Shown in pieces: positions 7,740 through 14,880 of a stretch of 47,862 nt of DNA; the first letter of the stretch is position 1; each line of letters starts with the position of its first letter. Below the pieces are notes generated by a model. It did not search any database. It saw nothing but the letters and a program-made list of their open reading frames with translations, and had not been told where the DNA came from. Source of the DNA: Bacteroidia bacterium (GTDB lineage: Bacteria > Bacteroidota > Bacteroidia > Palsa-965); contig JAKLJE010000032.1 of the NCBI GenBank assembly GCA_023151315.1, positions 1 through 47,862 on the forward strand. The letters run 5' to 3'. The position numbers were made by a program, and so were the translations under genes.

Positions 7740-8129
7740 TTAAAGCGCCTGCTCCTGCCCGTTATTATACTTCGACGGACATTTCATCAGTACATCTTTT
7801 GCAACGAAGCTGTTTCCTTGTACTGAACCGATTACAACAAGTTGTTCTGAGCGTTCAAAATCCTGAGGCTTGATCTTTTTCAGGATTACATGCATTTCTT
7901 CTCCGCTTTTGTCTTTCATGTAAAATGAAAAGCTGTTCGGATCTTTCACCGGATCGTAAACGATAGGTTTGCTCAGAACCAGAGTTCCGGCAACGTGAAC
8001 TTCTTCTTCAGGATCACTTCCTTTGGCTTCTTTGAAATCAGCATATGTGCTTGAATTTCCGAGAAGGGAAATCATGCTGAGCATTGCAATTGCAATGATG
8101 ATGATACCGACAATGTGCGTCTTTTTCAT
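7740..8129 (-). CDS. ccmE: Cytochrome c maturation protein CcmE, CxxxY type
   Basis: 129 residues: an N-terminal membrane anchor (about 5-24) and a periplasmic OB-fold domain. CcmE is the haem chaperone that carries haem from the CcmB/C/D side to CcmF. The family signature HVAGTLV (45-51) and the DFERSEQLVVIG stretch are present. Where the E. coli protein has the haem-binding HxxxY (HDENY), this one has CPSKY (Cys117, Tyr121), the Cys variant described for some archaea and sulfate reducers. The ATG at 8129 is chosen because it begins with the signal anchor and lies 2 nt after the ccmD stop; an upstream in-frame ATG at 8204 would overlap ccmD. Confidence 0.88.
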   Translation of the reverse strand: MKKTHIVGIIIIAIAMLSMISLLGNSSTYADFKEAKGSDPEEEVHVAGTLVLSKPIVYDPVKDPNSFSFYMKDKSGEEMHVILKKIKPQDFERSEQLVVIGSVQGNSFVAKDVLMKCPSKYNNGQEQAL

Positions 8130-8131
8130 GG

Positions 8132-8347
8132 CTACTTCTTCAAATCTTTTTCGAGACGTGATACTTTTCTGTCGAGACGGAAAAGATAAAACAGAATTCC
8201 GCAAAGGATAATGAAGAGCACTGCAAACACAGCATGAAATGAGGCGTGTCCGTGCAAGGCTTCGTACAATTTATCATCAACGGATTGTTGGGCTGCAAGC
8301 GGGCTGGCAAGCACAATCATCAGTATGAATAATGCGATCTGTTTCAT
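8132..8347 (-). CDS. ccmD: CcmD-like small membrane protein
   Basis: 71 residues with a signal-peptide-like N-terminus (MKQIALFILMIVLASPLAAQ), a short periplasmic part, one membrane segment (about 38-56) and a basic cytoplasmic tail (RLDRKVSRLEKDLKK). CcmD proteins bind CcmC and help release holo-CcmE from the CcmABCD complex. The call rests on size, topology, the charged tail after the membrane helix and the position between ccmC (4-nt overlap) and ccmE (2-nt gap), since the sequence itself is poorly conserved. Confidence 0.8.
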   Translation of the reverse strand: MKQIALFILMIVLASPLAAQQSVDDKLYEALHGHASFHAVFAVLFIILCGILFYLFRLDRKVSRLEKDLKK

Positions 8348-9381
8348 TGGTTCTCTGAAGCTTCTTTAAGATTATGAATCCGTGTGCGGATCTGCGCAAT
8401 CCACAATCCGATGATCACCCATCCTGCAACAGCAGAATAGAACACCGGACGCATAGTGCTGTCAAGGTCGTACTGATTGAATCCCGGATTTCCTCCGTTG
8501 CCCGGGTGTAATGTATCTGTTCCTTTCAATCGCGGAAGAATGCCGAGCAAAGCAATCATCATCACATAAGCGAAGATGCTGTAAATAGCACCGATGCGTG
8601 CGCGTTTTTCTTTGTCCTCCATGGAATTGCGCAGCACCACATAAGCGAGATAAGCAAGCATTGTGATTGCGGCACCGTTCAATTTCACATCATCCACCCA
8701 CCACGCGCCCCATGTAACGCGTGCCCATACAGAACCAGTGATCAATCCGAGAATACCGAACAGAATTGCGGTGCGAATGGTTTGGTCAGCGATAACATCA
8801 TACTTCGCATTGAATGTGCGCAGATAGCGGATGTGATTGAAAACTGACCAAGTCAACAACGCAATCATGCAGAACCACATGGGTACGTGGAAGAAAAGAT
8901 TGCGAATGGATTCATACAGTACGTAGCGAAACGGGAAAGCGAATTGCTTACCTGCGTTCACATCCACTTTCGGTGTACACGATTGAACTATTACTGCTTT
9001 GAAAGTATCGGTTGTATTGATGGCAGAAGGCTTGAAGAGCAATCCGTCTGCAGAATTGTAAACTGCCAATCCGAATACCGGATCTGCTGCAGGAGCAACA
9101 GGAGGAAATTCTGCAATGATGTGCTGATCGTCGGTAACCGTGATTTTACTTGCGCAGGTTTTGATTTTACGCAACGTATCGTTCACGAGCCAAACCTGAT
9201 TCTCCGCTTGGGAGAAATTGGTGTTGTATCCGGAAATGCTGACTTTGAAAGGAGCTTCAGAAGTGGAAGCATGATCGGAAACGGTATTCAGCAGTCCCGG
9301 TTTAACGCGGATCTGAAGTCCGGCGATCAAAGAAAAAACGACCAGAAGACTACCCGCAATTTTCCACCAATTCTGCTTCAT
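8344..9381 (-). CDS. ccmC: CcmC-like haem transporter for cytochrome c maturation
   Basis: 345 residues, longer than typical CcmC (about 240). The extra part is an extracytoplasmic domain of about 120 residues (30-155) after the first membrane segment. The rest is the HHP core: a conserved His in FFHVPMW (His165), a tryptophan-rich loop WGAWWVDDVKLNG (224-236) matching the WWD motif in degenerate form, and a second His in LHPGNGGNPGFNQYD (His292). CcmC loads haem onto CcmE in the outer leaflet. It follows ccmB by 14 nt and overlaps ccmD by 4 nt. Confidence 0.9.
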   Translation of the reverse strand: MKQNWWKIAGSLLVVFSLIAGLQIRVKPGLLNTVSDHASTSEAPFKVSISGYNTNFSQAENQVWLVNDTLRKIKTCASKITVTDDQHIIAEFPPVAPAADPVFGLAVYNSADGLLFKPSAINTTDTFKAVIVQSCTPKVDVNAGKQFAFPFRYVLYESIRNLFFHVPMWFCMIALLTWSVFNHIRYLRTFNAKYDVIADQTIRTAILFGILGLITGSVWARVTWGAWWVDDVKLNGAAITMLAYLAYVVLRNSMEDKEKRARIGAIYSIFAYVMMIALLGILPRLKGTDTLHPGNGGNPGFNQYDLDSTMRPVFYSAVAGWVIIGLWIAQIRTRIHNLKEASENQ

Positions 9382-9395
9382 TTTTTACTGTGATT

Positions 9396-10058
9396 TTAAT
9401 CGCGCCAAAGGTAAGGAAATAAGAGGTAGGCAAGTCCCGTTACCAGCACATTCATCATTACCAGCGCCATTATGTACGACCATGGTGTTTCAATGGCAGC
9501 ACCGTCAACCGCAATCTTTGATAATCTGATGGTTAGCATTAACAACGGAATAACAATGGGGAAGCCCAGAATCGACATCAAAGTGAAGTTATTTCCGGCT
9601 CGTGACGCGATGGCAGAGATCATGGTGAAGGCAATGCCTAATCCGGTACAACCGAGAAACAGAGTAGAGAAGAACAATCCTGTATCCTGCACCGGATTTC
9701 CAACGAGAATTCCGTAGAAGAAATATCCGGCCACAGCCAGGATGTTCATGAGAATCACGTTGTAGAGCATTTTAGCCAGAATCACCGCTCTCGGATCAAC
9801 GAGGAAATAGAGATACAGCAATCGACCGCGGGTTTCTTGCTGAAAGCTTCTCGCAACCGCAATTACAGAGGTAAAAAGCAGGATTGTCCAGAATAATGCG
9901 TTCCAAACCGGTACATCCTTAATCACTTTGAAGCCGAACTTGCTTACGAATACGGTTGAAACCACATAAAGCAGCACACCGAACAAAGCGTATTTCTGAC
10001 GTTGTTCCTGAAGAAACTCACGTCGCACCATTGCCCAAGTTTGCGCGCCTAAAGACAT
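9396..10058 (-). CDS. ccmB: CcmB-like haem exporter permease
   Basis: 220 residues, the usual CcmB length, with six hydrophobic segments and the family start MVRREFLQEQRQKYALFGVLLYV. CcmB is the membrane subunit of the CcmAB ABC transporter that powers release of holo-CcmE. No ccmA ATPase gene is present in the window. It is the first gene of the ccmB-C-D-E-F-DUF2520-kdsC operon; the start at 10058 lies 12 nt from the TA of a perfect -7 element (10063-10070). It is divergent from the glutathione peroxidase gene. Confidence 0.9.
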   Translation of the reverse strand: MSLGAQTWAMVRREFLQEQRQKYALFGVLLYVVSTVFVSKFGFKVIKDVPVWNALFWTILLFTSVIAVARSFQQETRGRLLYLYFLVDPRAVILAKMLYNVILMNILAVAGYFFYGILVGNPVQDTGLFFSTLFLGCTGLGIAFTMISAIASRAGNNFTLMSILGFPIVIPLLMLTIRLSKIAVDGAAIETPWSYIMALVMMNVLVTGLAYLLFPYLWRD

Positions 10059-10062
10059 TGCG

Positions 10063-10070
10063 CAAAGATA
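10063..10070 (-). promoter_or_regulatory. -7 element (TATCTTTG) of the ccm operon
   Basis: Perfect TAnnTTTG on the minus strand, with the TA 12 nt before the ccmB ATG. This is the only good promoter I see for the ccmB-to-kdsC run. Confidence 0.6.
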
Positions 10071-10095
10071 GTACAGGAAGCTGGTGATTTTACTC

Positions 10096-10103
10096 TAATT
10101 TTG
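10096..10103 (+). promoter_or_regulatory. -7 element (TAATTTTG) of the glutathione peroxidase gene
   Basis: Perfect TAnnTTTG, 26 nt from its TA to the ATG at 10122, so a short leader of about 14-18 nt is expected. It is back to back with the ccmB promoter. Confidence 0.55.
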
Positions 10104-10121
10104 TGATTCACATCATTGACT

Positions 10122-10682
10122 ATGAAACGCTACGGAATTTCAGCTTTGTTGCTGATTGCATTTACACTCACTATCGCTATGAAAACAGATCAACCTGTTA
10201 AAACGCTTTACGATTTCAAAGCGAAAACACTGGAAGGGAAAGACTACGATTTCTCAACGCTCAAAGGGAAAAAAGTAATGATCGTTAATACCGCATCGGA
10301 GTGCGGATTCACGCCTCAGTATGAAGCATTGCAGCGATTGCACGAACGTTATGATTCTACCGGCAAGTTTGCGATCATCGGATTTCCATGTAATCAGTTC
10401 GGAGGACAAGAGCCTGGATCTTCAACTGAAATCAGAACTTTCTGCACCAAGAATTACGGTGTAACGTTTCAGATGATGGAAAAGATTGATGTGAAGGGAG
10501 AAAATCAGCATCCGTTGTACAAATGGCTGACAAACAAATCTGAAAACGGAGTGGAAGATGCTCCGGTAAAATGGAACTTCCAGAAATTTCTCATTGACGA
10601 AAACGGGAAGTATGTTGATCATGCAGGTTCTGCTGAGCAGCCGGATTCTGAACGCATTATTAAATGGATTGAAGGGAACTAG
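10122..10682 (+). CDS. Glutathione peroxidase family protein, exported
   Basis: 186 residues from the ATG at 10122 (a TTG six nt upstream is less likely). A signal peptide or anchor (about 4-20) precedes a full thioredoxin-like GPx domain: the active-site Cys61 in NTASECGFTPQY, Gln96 in FPCNQFGGQEPG, and the Trp/Asn of VKWNFQKFL. This is the Cys (not selenocysteine) form, which usually reduces hydroperoxides with thioredoxin rather than glutathione. The signal sequence suggests a periplasmic enzyme, which fits its position opposite the cytochrome c maturation operon. The next gene starts 23 nt downstream and is probably cotranscribed. Confidence 0.92.
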   Translation: MKRYGISALLLIAFTLTIAMKTDQPVKTLYDFKAKTLEGKDYDFSTLKGKKVMIVNTASECGFTPQYEALQRLHERYDSTGKFAIIGFPCNQFGGQEPGSSTEIRTFCTKNYGVTFQMMEKIDVKGENQHPLYKWLTNKSENGVEDAPVKWNFQKFLIDENGKYVDHAGSAEQPDSERIIKWIEGN

Positions 10683-10705
10683 TCCTTAGCATTATCAATG
10701 TAATT

Positions 10706-11395
10706 ATGAGTTTTTTTTCGCGATTGATTATCAGTGCAGCATTCGGTGTGTTTGTTATTCCTCAAGTGCTTTTGGCGCAACCGTCGTTTCTCCGTGCCGA
10801 TTTGGCATTGACAAAATCCAGAATGATCGGTGTCGACAAAAAGGAGATGACCGATAACTCATCATGGGCTGCCGGGATTTTGTATTCTCAAGGATCCGGC
10901 ATTTGGGAAAATCACGGAAGATGGTATATCGGTGGAAGAATTCGACACTTGCAGGCTTCTCAAACGGTGTATGGATACGATTCCTTGGGACAATTATTAC
11001 CCGGAGTAGAGTCGTATCGTTATAATTATGCAGAAGTGCCATTGGGTGTTGAGTTCGATGCATTGGCGGGAAGTAATAATTACTTTAATATTGGCATCAG
11101 CACTGAAGTTTTCGGAGCAATTCCATTCGGAGTAAAAGGTGTAAGAGATTATCCTGATGCTAATCCCTGGTCTAAAGATTACGAAAGTCCGTTTTTCATT
11201 TTGGGATTCGGCTTGAGCGGTTACGCAGGAATCAACATTAAGCCAATAGGAATTAAAGTGCATTATATCGGACAGTTTCCATTTATTCCCATCGCAAAAC
11301 CTGCGCCTGACACGTATACGGGTCCTGAGTACAAGATCAAGATGCTTGCAACAAGCGGTTTCATGGTATCTGTTATGTACTTTCTATCGGAATAA
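10706..11395 (+). CDS. Predicted outer-membrane beta-barrel protein
   Basis: 229 residues with a signal peptide ending near VLLAQ (residue 25). The mature part alternates polar and aromatic/hydrophobic residues with many Tyr and Gly (RWYIGGRIRHL, YNYAEVPLGVEFDAL, YFNIGISTEVFG, FMVSVMYFL), as in 8-10 strand outer-membrane barrels. No specific family is recognised and the function is unknown. It lies 23 nt after the peroxidase gene, so it is likely in the same transcript; no separate promoter is evident. Confidence 0.75.
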   Translation: MSFFSRLIISAAFGVFVIPQVLLAQPSFLRADLALTKSRMIGVDKKEMTDNSSWAAGILYSQGSGIWENHGRWYIGGRIRHLQASQTVYGYDSLGQLLPGVESYRYNYAEVPLGVEFDALAGSNNYFNIGISTEVFGAIPFGVKGVRDYPDANPWSKDYESPFFILGFGLSGYAGINIKPIGIKVHYIGQFPFIPIAKPAPDTYTGPEYKIKMLATSGFMVSVMYFLSE

Positions 11396-11420
11396 CAGGA
11401 CACGCGCAAATACTTATTCT

Positions 11421-11428
11421 TAATTTCG
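11421..11428 (+). promoter_or_regulatory. Near-consensus -7 element (TAATTTCG) of bshB1
   Basis: One mismatch to TAnnTTTG, with the TA exactly 12 nt before the ATG at 11433. Confidence 0.45.
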
Positions 11429-11432
11429 TCTG

Positions 11433-12149
11433 ATGAAAGTTGATATTCTCGCAATTGGTGTTCACCCCGATGATGTGGAGTTGAGTTGTGCCGGAACCTT
11501 ACTCAAGCATATTGCTGCAGGTTATTCTTGCGGTATACTTGATCTTACGGAAGGAGAATTGGGAACACGTGGAAGTGCTGAATTGCGCAGAAAGGAAGCC
11601 GCACGCTCTGCGGAGATTCTTGGAGTGAAAGTGCGTGAAATCATGAATCTCAGAGACGGATTCTTCGTTACCGGAGATCCGGATCTTACTGAAGTCATCA
11701 AGCGCATTCGTAAATATCAACCTGAGATTGTGCTGTGCAACGCTGTTTCAGATCGTCATCCTGATCATGGTCGTGCAGCTAAACTGGTTTCTGATGCATG
11801 TTTCTATTCGGGTTTACGCCGCATCGAGACTGCACTTGATGGAGTTGCTCAGAAAGCATGGCGTCCAAAAGCTGTATATCATTACATCCAGGACAGAAAC
11901 CTGAAACCGGATATCGTTGTAGATGTTACACCGTTTGTCGAGAAGAAGATTGAATCAATAAAGGCTTTCTCTTCCCAGTTTTTTGATCCGGAATCCAAAG
12001 AGCCTGTTACTCCGATTTCAACGGCAGATTTTCTTGAATTTGTAAAAGCAAAAATGCGCGTTTACGGTCGTGATATTCAGGCTGAATTCGCTGAAGGATT
12101 TACAGTGGAACGCGTGCCGGGTGTAGAGGATTTGATGAAGCTTCGCTAA
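11433..12149 (+). CDS. bshB1: Bacillithiol biosynthesis deacetylase BshB1
   Basis: 238 residues of the LmbE-like Zn-dependent deacetylase family. BshB removes acetate from GlcNAc-malate, the second step of bacillithiol synthesis. Zinc ligands are visible: HPDD (11-14) and the HPDH motif (109-112) in SDRHPDHGRAAK. The residues MKVDILAIGVHPDDVELSCAGT and SSQFFDPES match what I recall of BshB1 in Bacteroidota. It implies the cell uses bacillithiol as low-molecular-weight thiol, which fits the nearby peroxidase and rhodanese. Other bsh genes are not in the window. Confidence 0.92.
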   Translation: MKVDILAIGVHPDDVELSCAGTLLKHIAAGYSCGILDLTEGELGTRGSAELRRKEAARSAEILGVKVREIMNLRDGFFVTGDPDLTEVIKRIRKYQPEIVLCNAVSDRHPDHGRAAKLVSDACFYSGLRRIETALDGVAQKAWRPKAVYHYIQDRNLKPDIVVDVTPFVEKKIESIKAFSSQFFDPESKEPVTPISTADFLEFVKAKMRVYGRDIQAEFAEGFTVERVPGVEDLMKLR

Positions 12150-12191
12150 TAACGGATTCCGAATCCGGAAACCCGAATTCCGAATCTCGCA

Positions 12192-13052
12192 TCACAAATT
12201 AAATATCGTCCACGCTTTCTCCGCCTGCATTTTCAGCATATCATATCCATTCTGAATCATTGCTCCGCGTTCTTTGCCGCGTCGTAAAAATTCCGTTTCT
12301 GCAGGATTGTAAACGAGATCGTACAGGAAATGATCTGACGTAATGTATTCGTAAGGAATCGCAGGCGCTTCGTTTACATTGGGGAATGTGCCCACGGGTG
12401 TGCAGTTCACAATGAGTTTGCACATACCGATTACGTATTCGTTCAGATCTGAATACTTCAGAATTGTTCTCTTTGGCGCGTTGTTCGACTGAGCGGTATT
12501 ATCGTTAGCATTTGCGGAGTCAGACTGAGCGGAGCCGAAGTCTGACCGCGACACAAAAACACATTCCACTCCAATACTACGTAACACATACTCAACAGCT
12601 TTGGAGGCACCGCCCGTTCCTAGAATCAAAGCGCGTTCGTGTTGCGTAGCCAGAAACGGTTTTATCGATTGACGGAAGCCGTATACATCGGTGTTGTAGC
12701 CTTTCAGACGGAGCTGAACATTGTTTGTTGCATCGAGCGCATTATTGTTTGTCAGGCTGAGCGTAGCCGAAGCTTGGCAAACAACTGTATTCACTGCACC
12801 AACTACTTTCGCTGTCTCATCCAACTCATCCAACAACGGAATTATCGTTTCCTTATACGGAATGGTCACATTAAATCCTTTCAGATTCGGATGACATTTG
12901 ATCAGATCAGGAACAAGGTTGATATCTGTAATCGGAAACTTCCGGTACATCGCATCCTTAATTCCTTCGCGCTGAAATTTTTCAGTGAAGTATTGCTCTG
13001 AGAAAGAGTGGGTGAGTGGAAATCCGATGAGTCCGAACAGACGAACACTCAT
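12192..13052 (-). CDS. aroE: Shikimate dehydrogenase with two in-frame palindromic insertions
   Basis: 286 residues against about 245-250 for related enzymes; reduces 3-dehydroshikimate with NADPH in aromatic amino acid synthesis. The substrate domain has SxS-like THSFSEQ (14-20) and NVTIPYKE (61-68, catalytic Lys67); the NADP domain has GTGGASKA (145-152); GYNTD (118-122) supplies the catalytic Asp; the C-terminus has the GYDMLKMQA motif. The extra length sits in two Ser/Asn/Ala/Thr-rich blocks: about 92-115 (between GAVNTV and LKGYNTD) and about 170-193 (after VFVSR). Both blocks are encoded by copies of one palindromic element. They fall in surface loops next to the active cleft, and the catalytic motifs are intact, so the enzyme is probably active. 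The start overlaps the dedA stop (ATGA). Confidence 0.92.
   Translation of the reverse strand: MSVRLFGLIGFPLTHSFSEQYFTEKFQREGIKDAMYRKFPITDINLVPDLIKCHPNLKGFNVTIPYKETIIPLLDELDETAKVVGAVNTVVCQASATLSLTNNNALDATNNVQLRLKGYNTDVYGFRQSIKPFLATQHERALILGTGGASKAVEYVLRSIGVECVFVSRSDFGSAQSDSANANDNTAQSNNAPKRTILKYSDLNEYVIGMCKLIVNCTPVGTFPNVNEAPAIPYEYITSDHFLYDLVYNPAETEFLRRGKERGAMIQNGYDMLKMQAEKAWTIFNL
12519..12546. repeat. Palindromic element inside aroE, copy 2
   Basis: Perfect 8-bp arms (GTCAGACT/AGTCTGAC) around the 12-nt loop GAGCGGAGCCGA. It encodes residues of the second aroE insertion in frame. A fragment with TTCGACTGAGCGG lies next to it at 12484-12496. Confidence 0.8.
12745..12784. repeat. Palindromic element inside aroE, copy 1
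   Basis: Arms of 14 bp with two mismatches (TTGTTTGTCAGGCT against AGCTTGGCAAACAA) around the 12-nt loop GAGCGTAGCCGA, which differs from the other copy at one position. It encodes part of the first aroE insertion in frame. Confidence 0.8.
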
Positions 13053-13723
13053 GCGCTTTTCTTGGAGAATTTGTGGCGCAGGAATCCGATAACCATTGGT
13101 AAAACCGAAATGAGAATGATTCCGATTACAACAGCTTCAAAGTGTTGCTTTACCCATTCGTTTGTGCCCAGCCAGAATCCGGCAAGCGACATGGATGATA
13201 TCCAAAGAAATCCTCCGGCAACGTCGAACGGAAGAAACTTCTTGCGGTATTCCATCTTACCAACACCTGCAACGAACGGAGTGAATGTTCTTATAATCGG
13301 AACGAAGCGCGCCATGATGATGGCTTTTGTTCCATACTTCTCGAAAAACGAATGTGTTTTGTCGATATAAGCCTGCTTCACCAATTGTCTTTTCCCGATA
13401 CGAAGTTTCGTGGCTTTATCACCCAGGAATCTTCCGACAGCGTAGTTCACATTATCTCCGAGCACAGCTGCAACAAACAGCAATCCGATGAGCACAAAAA
13501 TGTTCATGGCCGGATCCGGATCATTTACCGAACGCGCGCAAATTGCGCCTGCAGCAAACAGCAATGAATCCCCGGGAAGGAAAGGCATTACAATCAGTCC
13601 CGTTTCAACAAAGATGATCAGGAATAGAATAGCATAAATCATTGTACCGTACTCGCGCACCATGGCATCGAGATGGTCATTGATATGCAGAATAAAATCG
13701 AGGAAATCCTTAATCAGCTCCAT
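13049..13723 (-). CDS. DedA family membrane protein
   Basis: 224 residues with the DedA/VTT hallmarks: [20 protein letters not shown] (about 41-60), the [12 protein letters not shown] loop, and [25 protein letters not shown]-type amphipathic re-entrant helix, with four or five hydrophobic segments. DedA proteins are phospholipid or undecaprenyl-phosphate flippases and affect proton motive force and envelope stress resistance. Gene spacing is 2 nt after the rhodanese gene and a 4-nt overlap with aroE, so it is in the phosphosulfolactate synthase-rhodanese-dedA-aroE operon. Confidence 0.9.
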   Translation of the reverse strand: [224 protein letters not shown]

Positions 13724-13725
13724 GC

Positions 13726-14043
13726 TTAGTATTGCTGGATCGATGGATCAATTTCTTTCGCCCAAGCCAGAATTCCGCCTTTCATATTGTACACATTCGT
13801 AAAGCCGTATTGAGCTTCCAATGCATTGCAGATGGTTCCTGATCGTGCGCCGCTGCGGCAATGAATAATAACCGGTTTGTCTTTGGAAATACGATCGGTT
13901 TGAGAGAGGATTTCTCCCATCGGAATAAGTTCGGCACCGATGTTTGCAATCTCTGCTTCATGCGGCTCACGAACATCAATGAACTGAAAATCTTCTTTAT
14001 TGTCGAGTTTCGTCTTTACTTCCTGTACTGTAACTTCTTTCAT
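13726..14043 (-). CDS. Single-domain rhodanese-like protein
   Basis: 105 residues forming one rhodanese domain: FIDVREPHEAEIANI (about 21-35), the active-site loop HCRSGARSG with Cys62, and the end motif YNMKGGILAWAKEID. It can carry persulfide sulfur; the physiological donor and acceptor are unknown. Cytoplasmic (no signal peptide). It lies 15 nt after a phosphosulfolactate synthase-like gene, suggesting a sulfur-related operon, though the following dedA and aroE genes do not share that theme. Confidence 0.9.
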   Translation of the reverse strand: MKEVTVQEVKTKLDNKEDFQFIDVREPHEAEIANIGAELIPMGEILSQTDRISKDKPVIIHCRSGARSGTICNALEAQYGFTNVYNMKGGILAWAKEIDPSIQQY

Positions 14044-14058
14044 GATATTATGAATTGC

Positions 14059-14844
14059 TTATTCCGCTTTTGTGCCCTGCGGAAGGAATGTGAAGAATGT
14101 ATCGCCGCGTAAACCGAGACGTAGCGTTTCGAGCGGAATTACTTCTTCAAATGCTATGTTGCCGAGATTAACGTTTGCTCCGAACTGTTTGATGAACCAA
14201 ACCTGCTGCGATTTCTGTGGAGCTTCCCAAAGGATATTTTCAGGCTTCACTTTGGAAATGATCTTGTTCATCAGCATGGTGTGAGGCGATCCGTTACGAT
14301 GGTAAATGCCCACGTTACCGCTTTCGCGCGCTTCTGCAATCACTTTCCATGAACCGGCCTCAAGTTCACTCAGCATCATGCTCGTCCACTTATTCGGGTG
14401 GATGATGATGCCTTCTTCTTTCGAGCCGACTTCAGACAACACAGTATAGTTCTTCGATAATTTATGAATGTACTCACACTTTTCGTCGTGCGGCATTACA
14501 ATAGAACCATCGGAAACTTCTGCATGATCGAGCTTCAGTTTATCAATGAACTTCATGTAATCATCGAACTTCTTACGAATGATGAAAGCTTCGAAAAGCG
14601 TTCCGCCAACGTAAACTTTCAGTCCTGCGTCTTTATAGAGTTTTATCTTGTCTGCAACTTTTCCTGTGATAATGGATGTGCCGAATCCCAGTTTTACGAG
14701 ATCCACAAATTCACCGCAGGCATCAACAAACATTTCCGCCTGTTTGGTCCCGAGTCCTTTGTCCATTACCATCGTCACTCCGTTTTTACGCGGCTGCGAT
14801 GTGCGCTCGGGCAGGTGAGGAAGTTTAAAATTCATTGTTCCCAT
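14059..14844 (-). CDS. Phosphosulfolactate synthase (ComA family)-like protein
   Basis: 261 residues with ComA-family motifs along a TIM barrel: MVMDKGLG (about 26-33), VKLGFGTS, VYVGGTLFE, HAEVSDGSI, and LSEVGSKE. ComA adds sulfite to phosphoenolpyruvate to make phosphosulfolactate, first step to coenzyme M in methanogens. In bacteria homologues may feed sulfolactate or sulfonate (sulfonolipid) synthesis; this is an inference. Met at 14844 is kept as start because a TAGCTTTG element ends 8 nt upstream; MNFKLPHLPERT at 14835 is a possible alternative. It is the first gene of a four-gene operon. Confidence 0.85.
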   Translation of the reverse strand: MGTMNFKLPHLPERTSQPRKNGVTMVMDKGLGTKQAEMFVDACGEFVDLVKLGFGTSIITGKVADKIKLYKDAGLKVYVGGTLFEAFIIRKKFDDYMKFIDKLKLDHAEVSDGSIVMPHDEKCEYIHKLSKNYTVLSEVGSKEEGIIIHPNKWTSMMLSELEAGSWKVIAEARESGNVGIYHRNGSPHTMLMNKIISKVKPENILWEAPQKSQQVWFIKQFGANVNLGNIAFEEVIPLETLRLGLRGDTFFTFLPQGTKAE

Positions 14845-14852
14845 AAGTGGTG

Positions 14853-14860
14853 CAAAGCTA
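14853..14860 (-). promoter_or_regulatory. -7 element (TAGCTTTG) of the comA-rhodanese-dedA-aroE operon
   Basis: Perfect TAnnTTTG on the minus strand, 8 nt before the ATG at 14844. Confidence 0.55.
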
Positions 14861-14880
14861 CCAAAAACGGTGAAACCGCT

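Noticed and set aside
8130-8204. Upstream start of ccmE at 8204
   Set aside because: It would overlap most of the ccmD C-terminus and place 25 non-hydrophobic residues before the membrane anchor.
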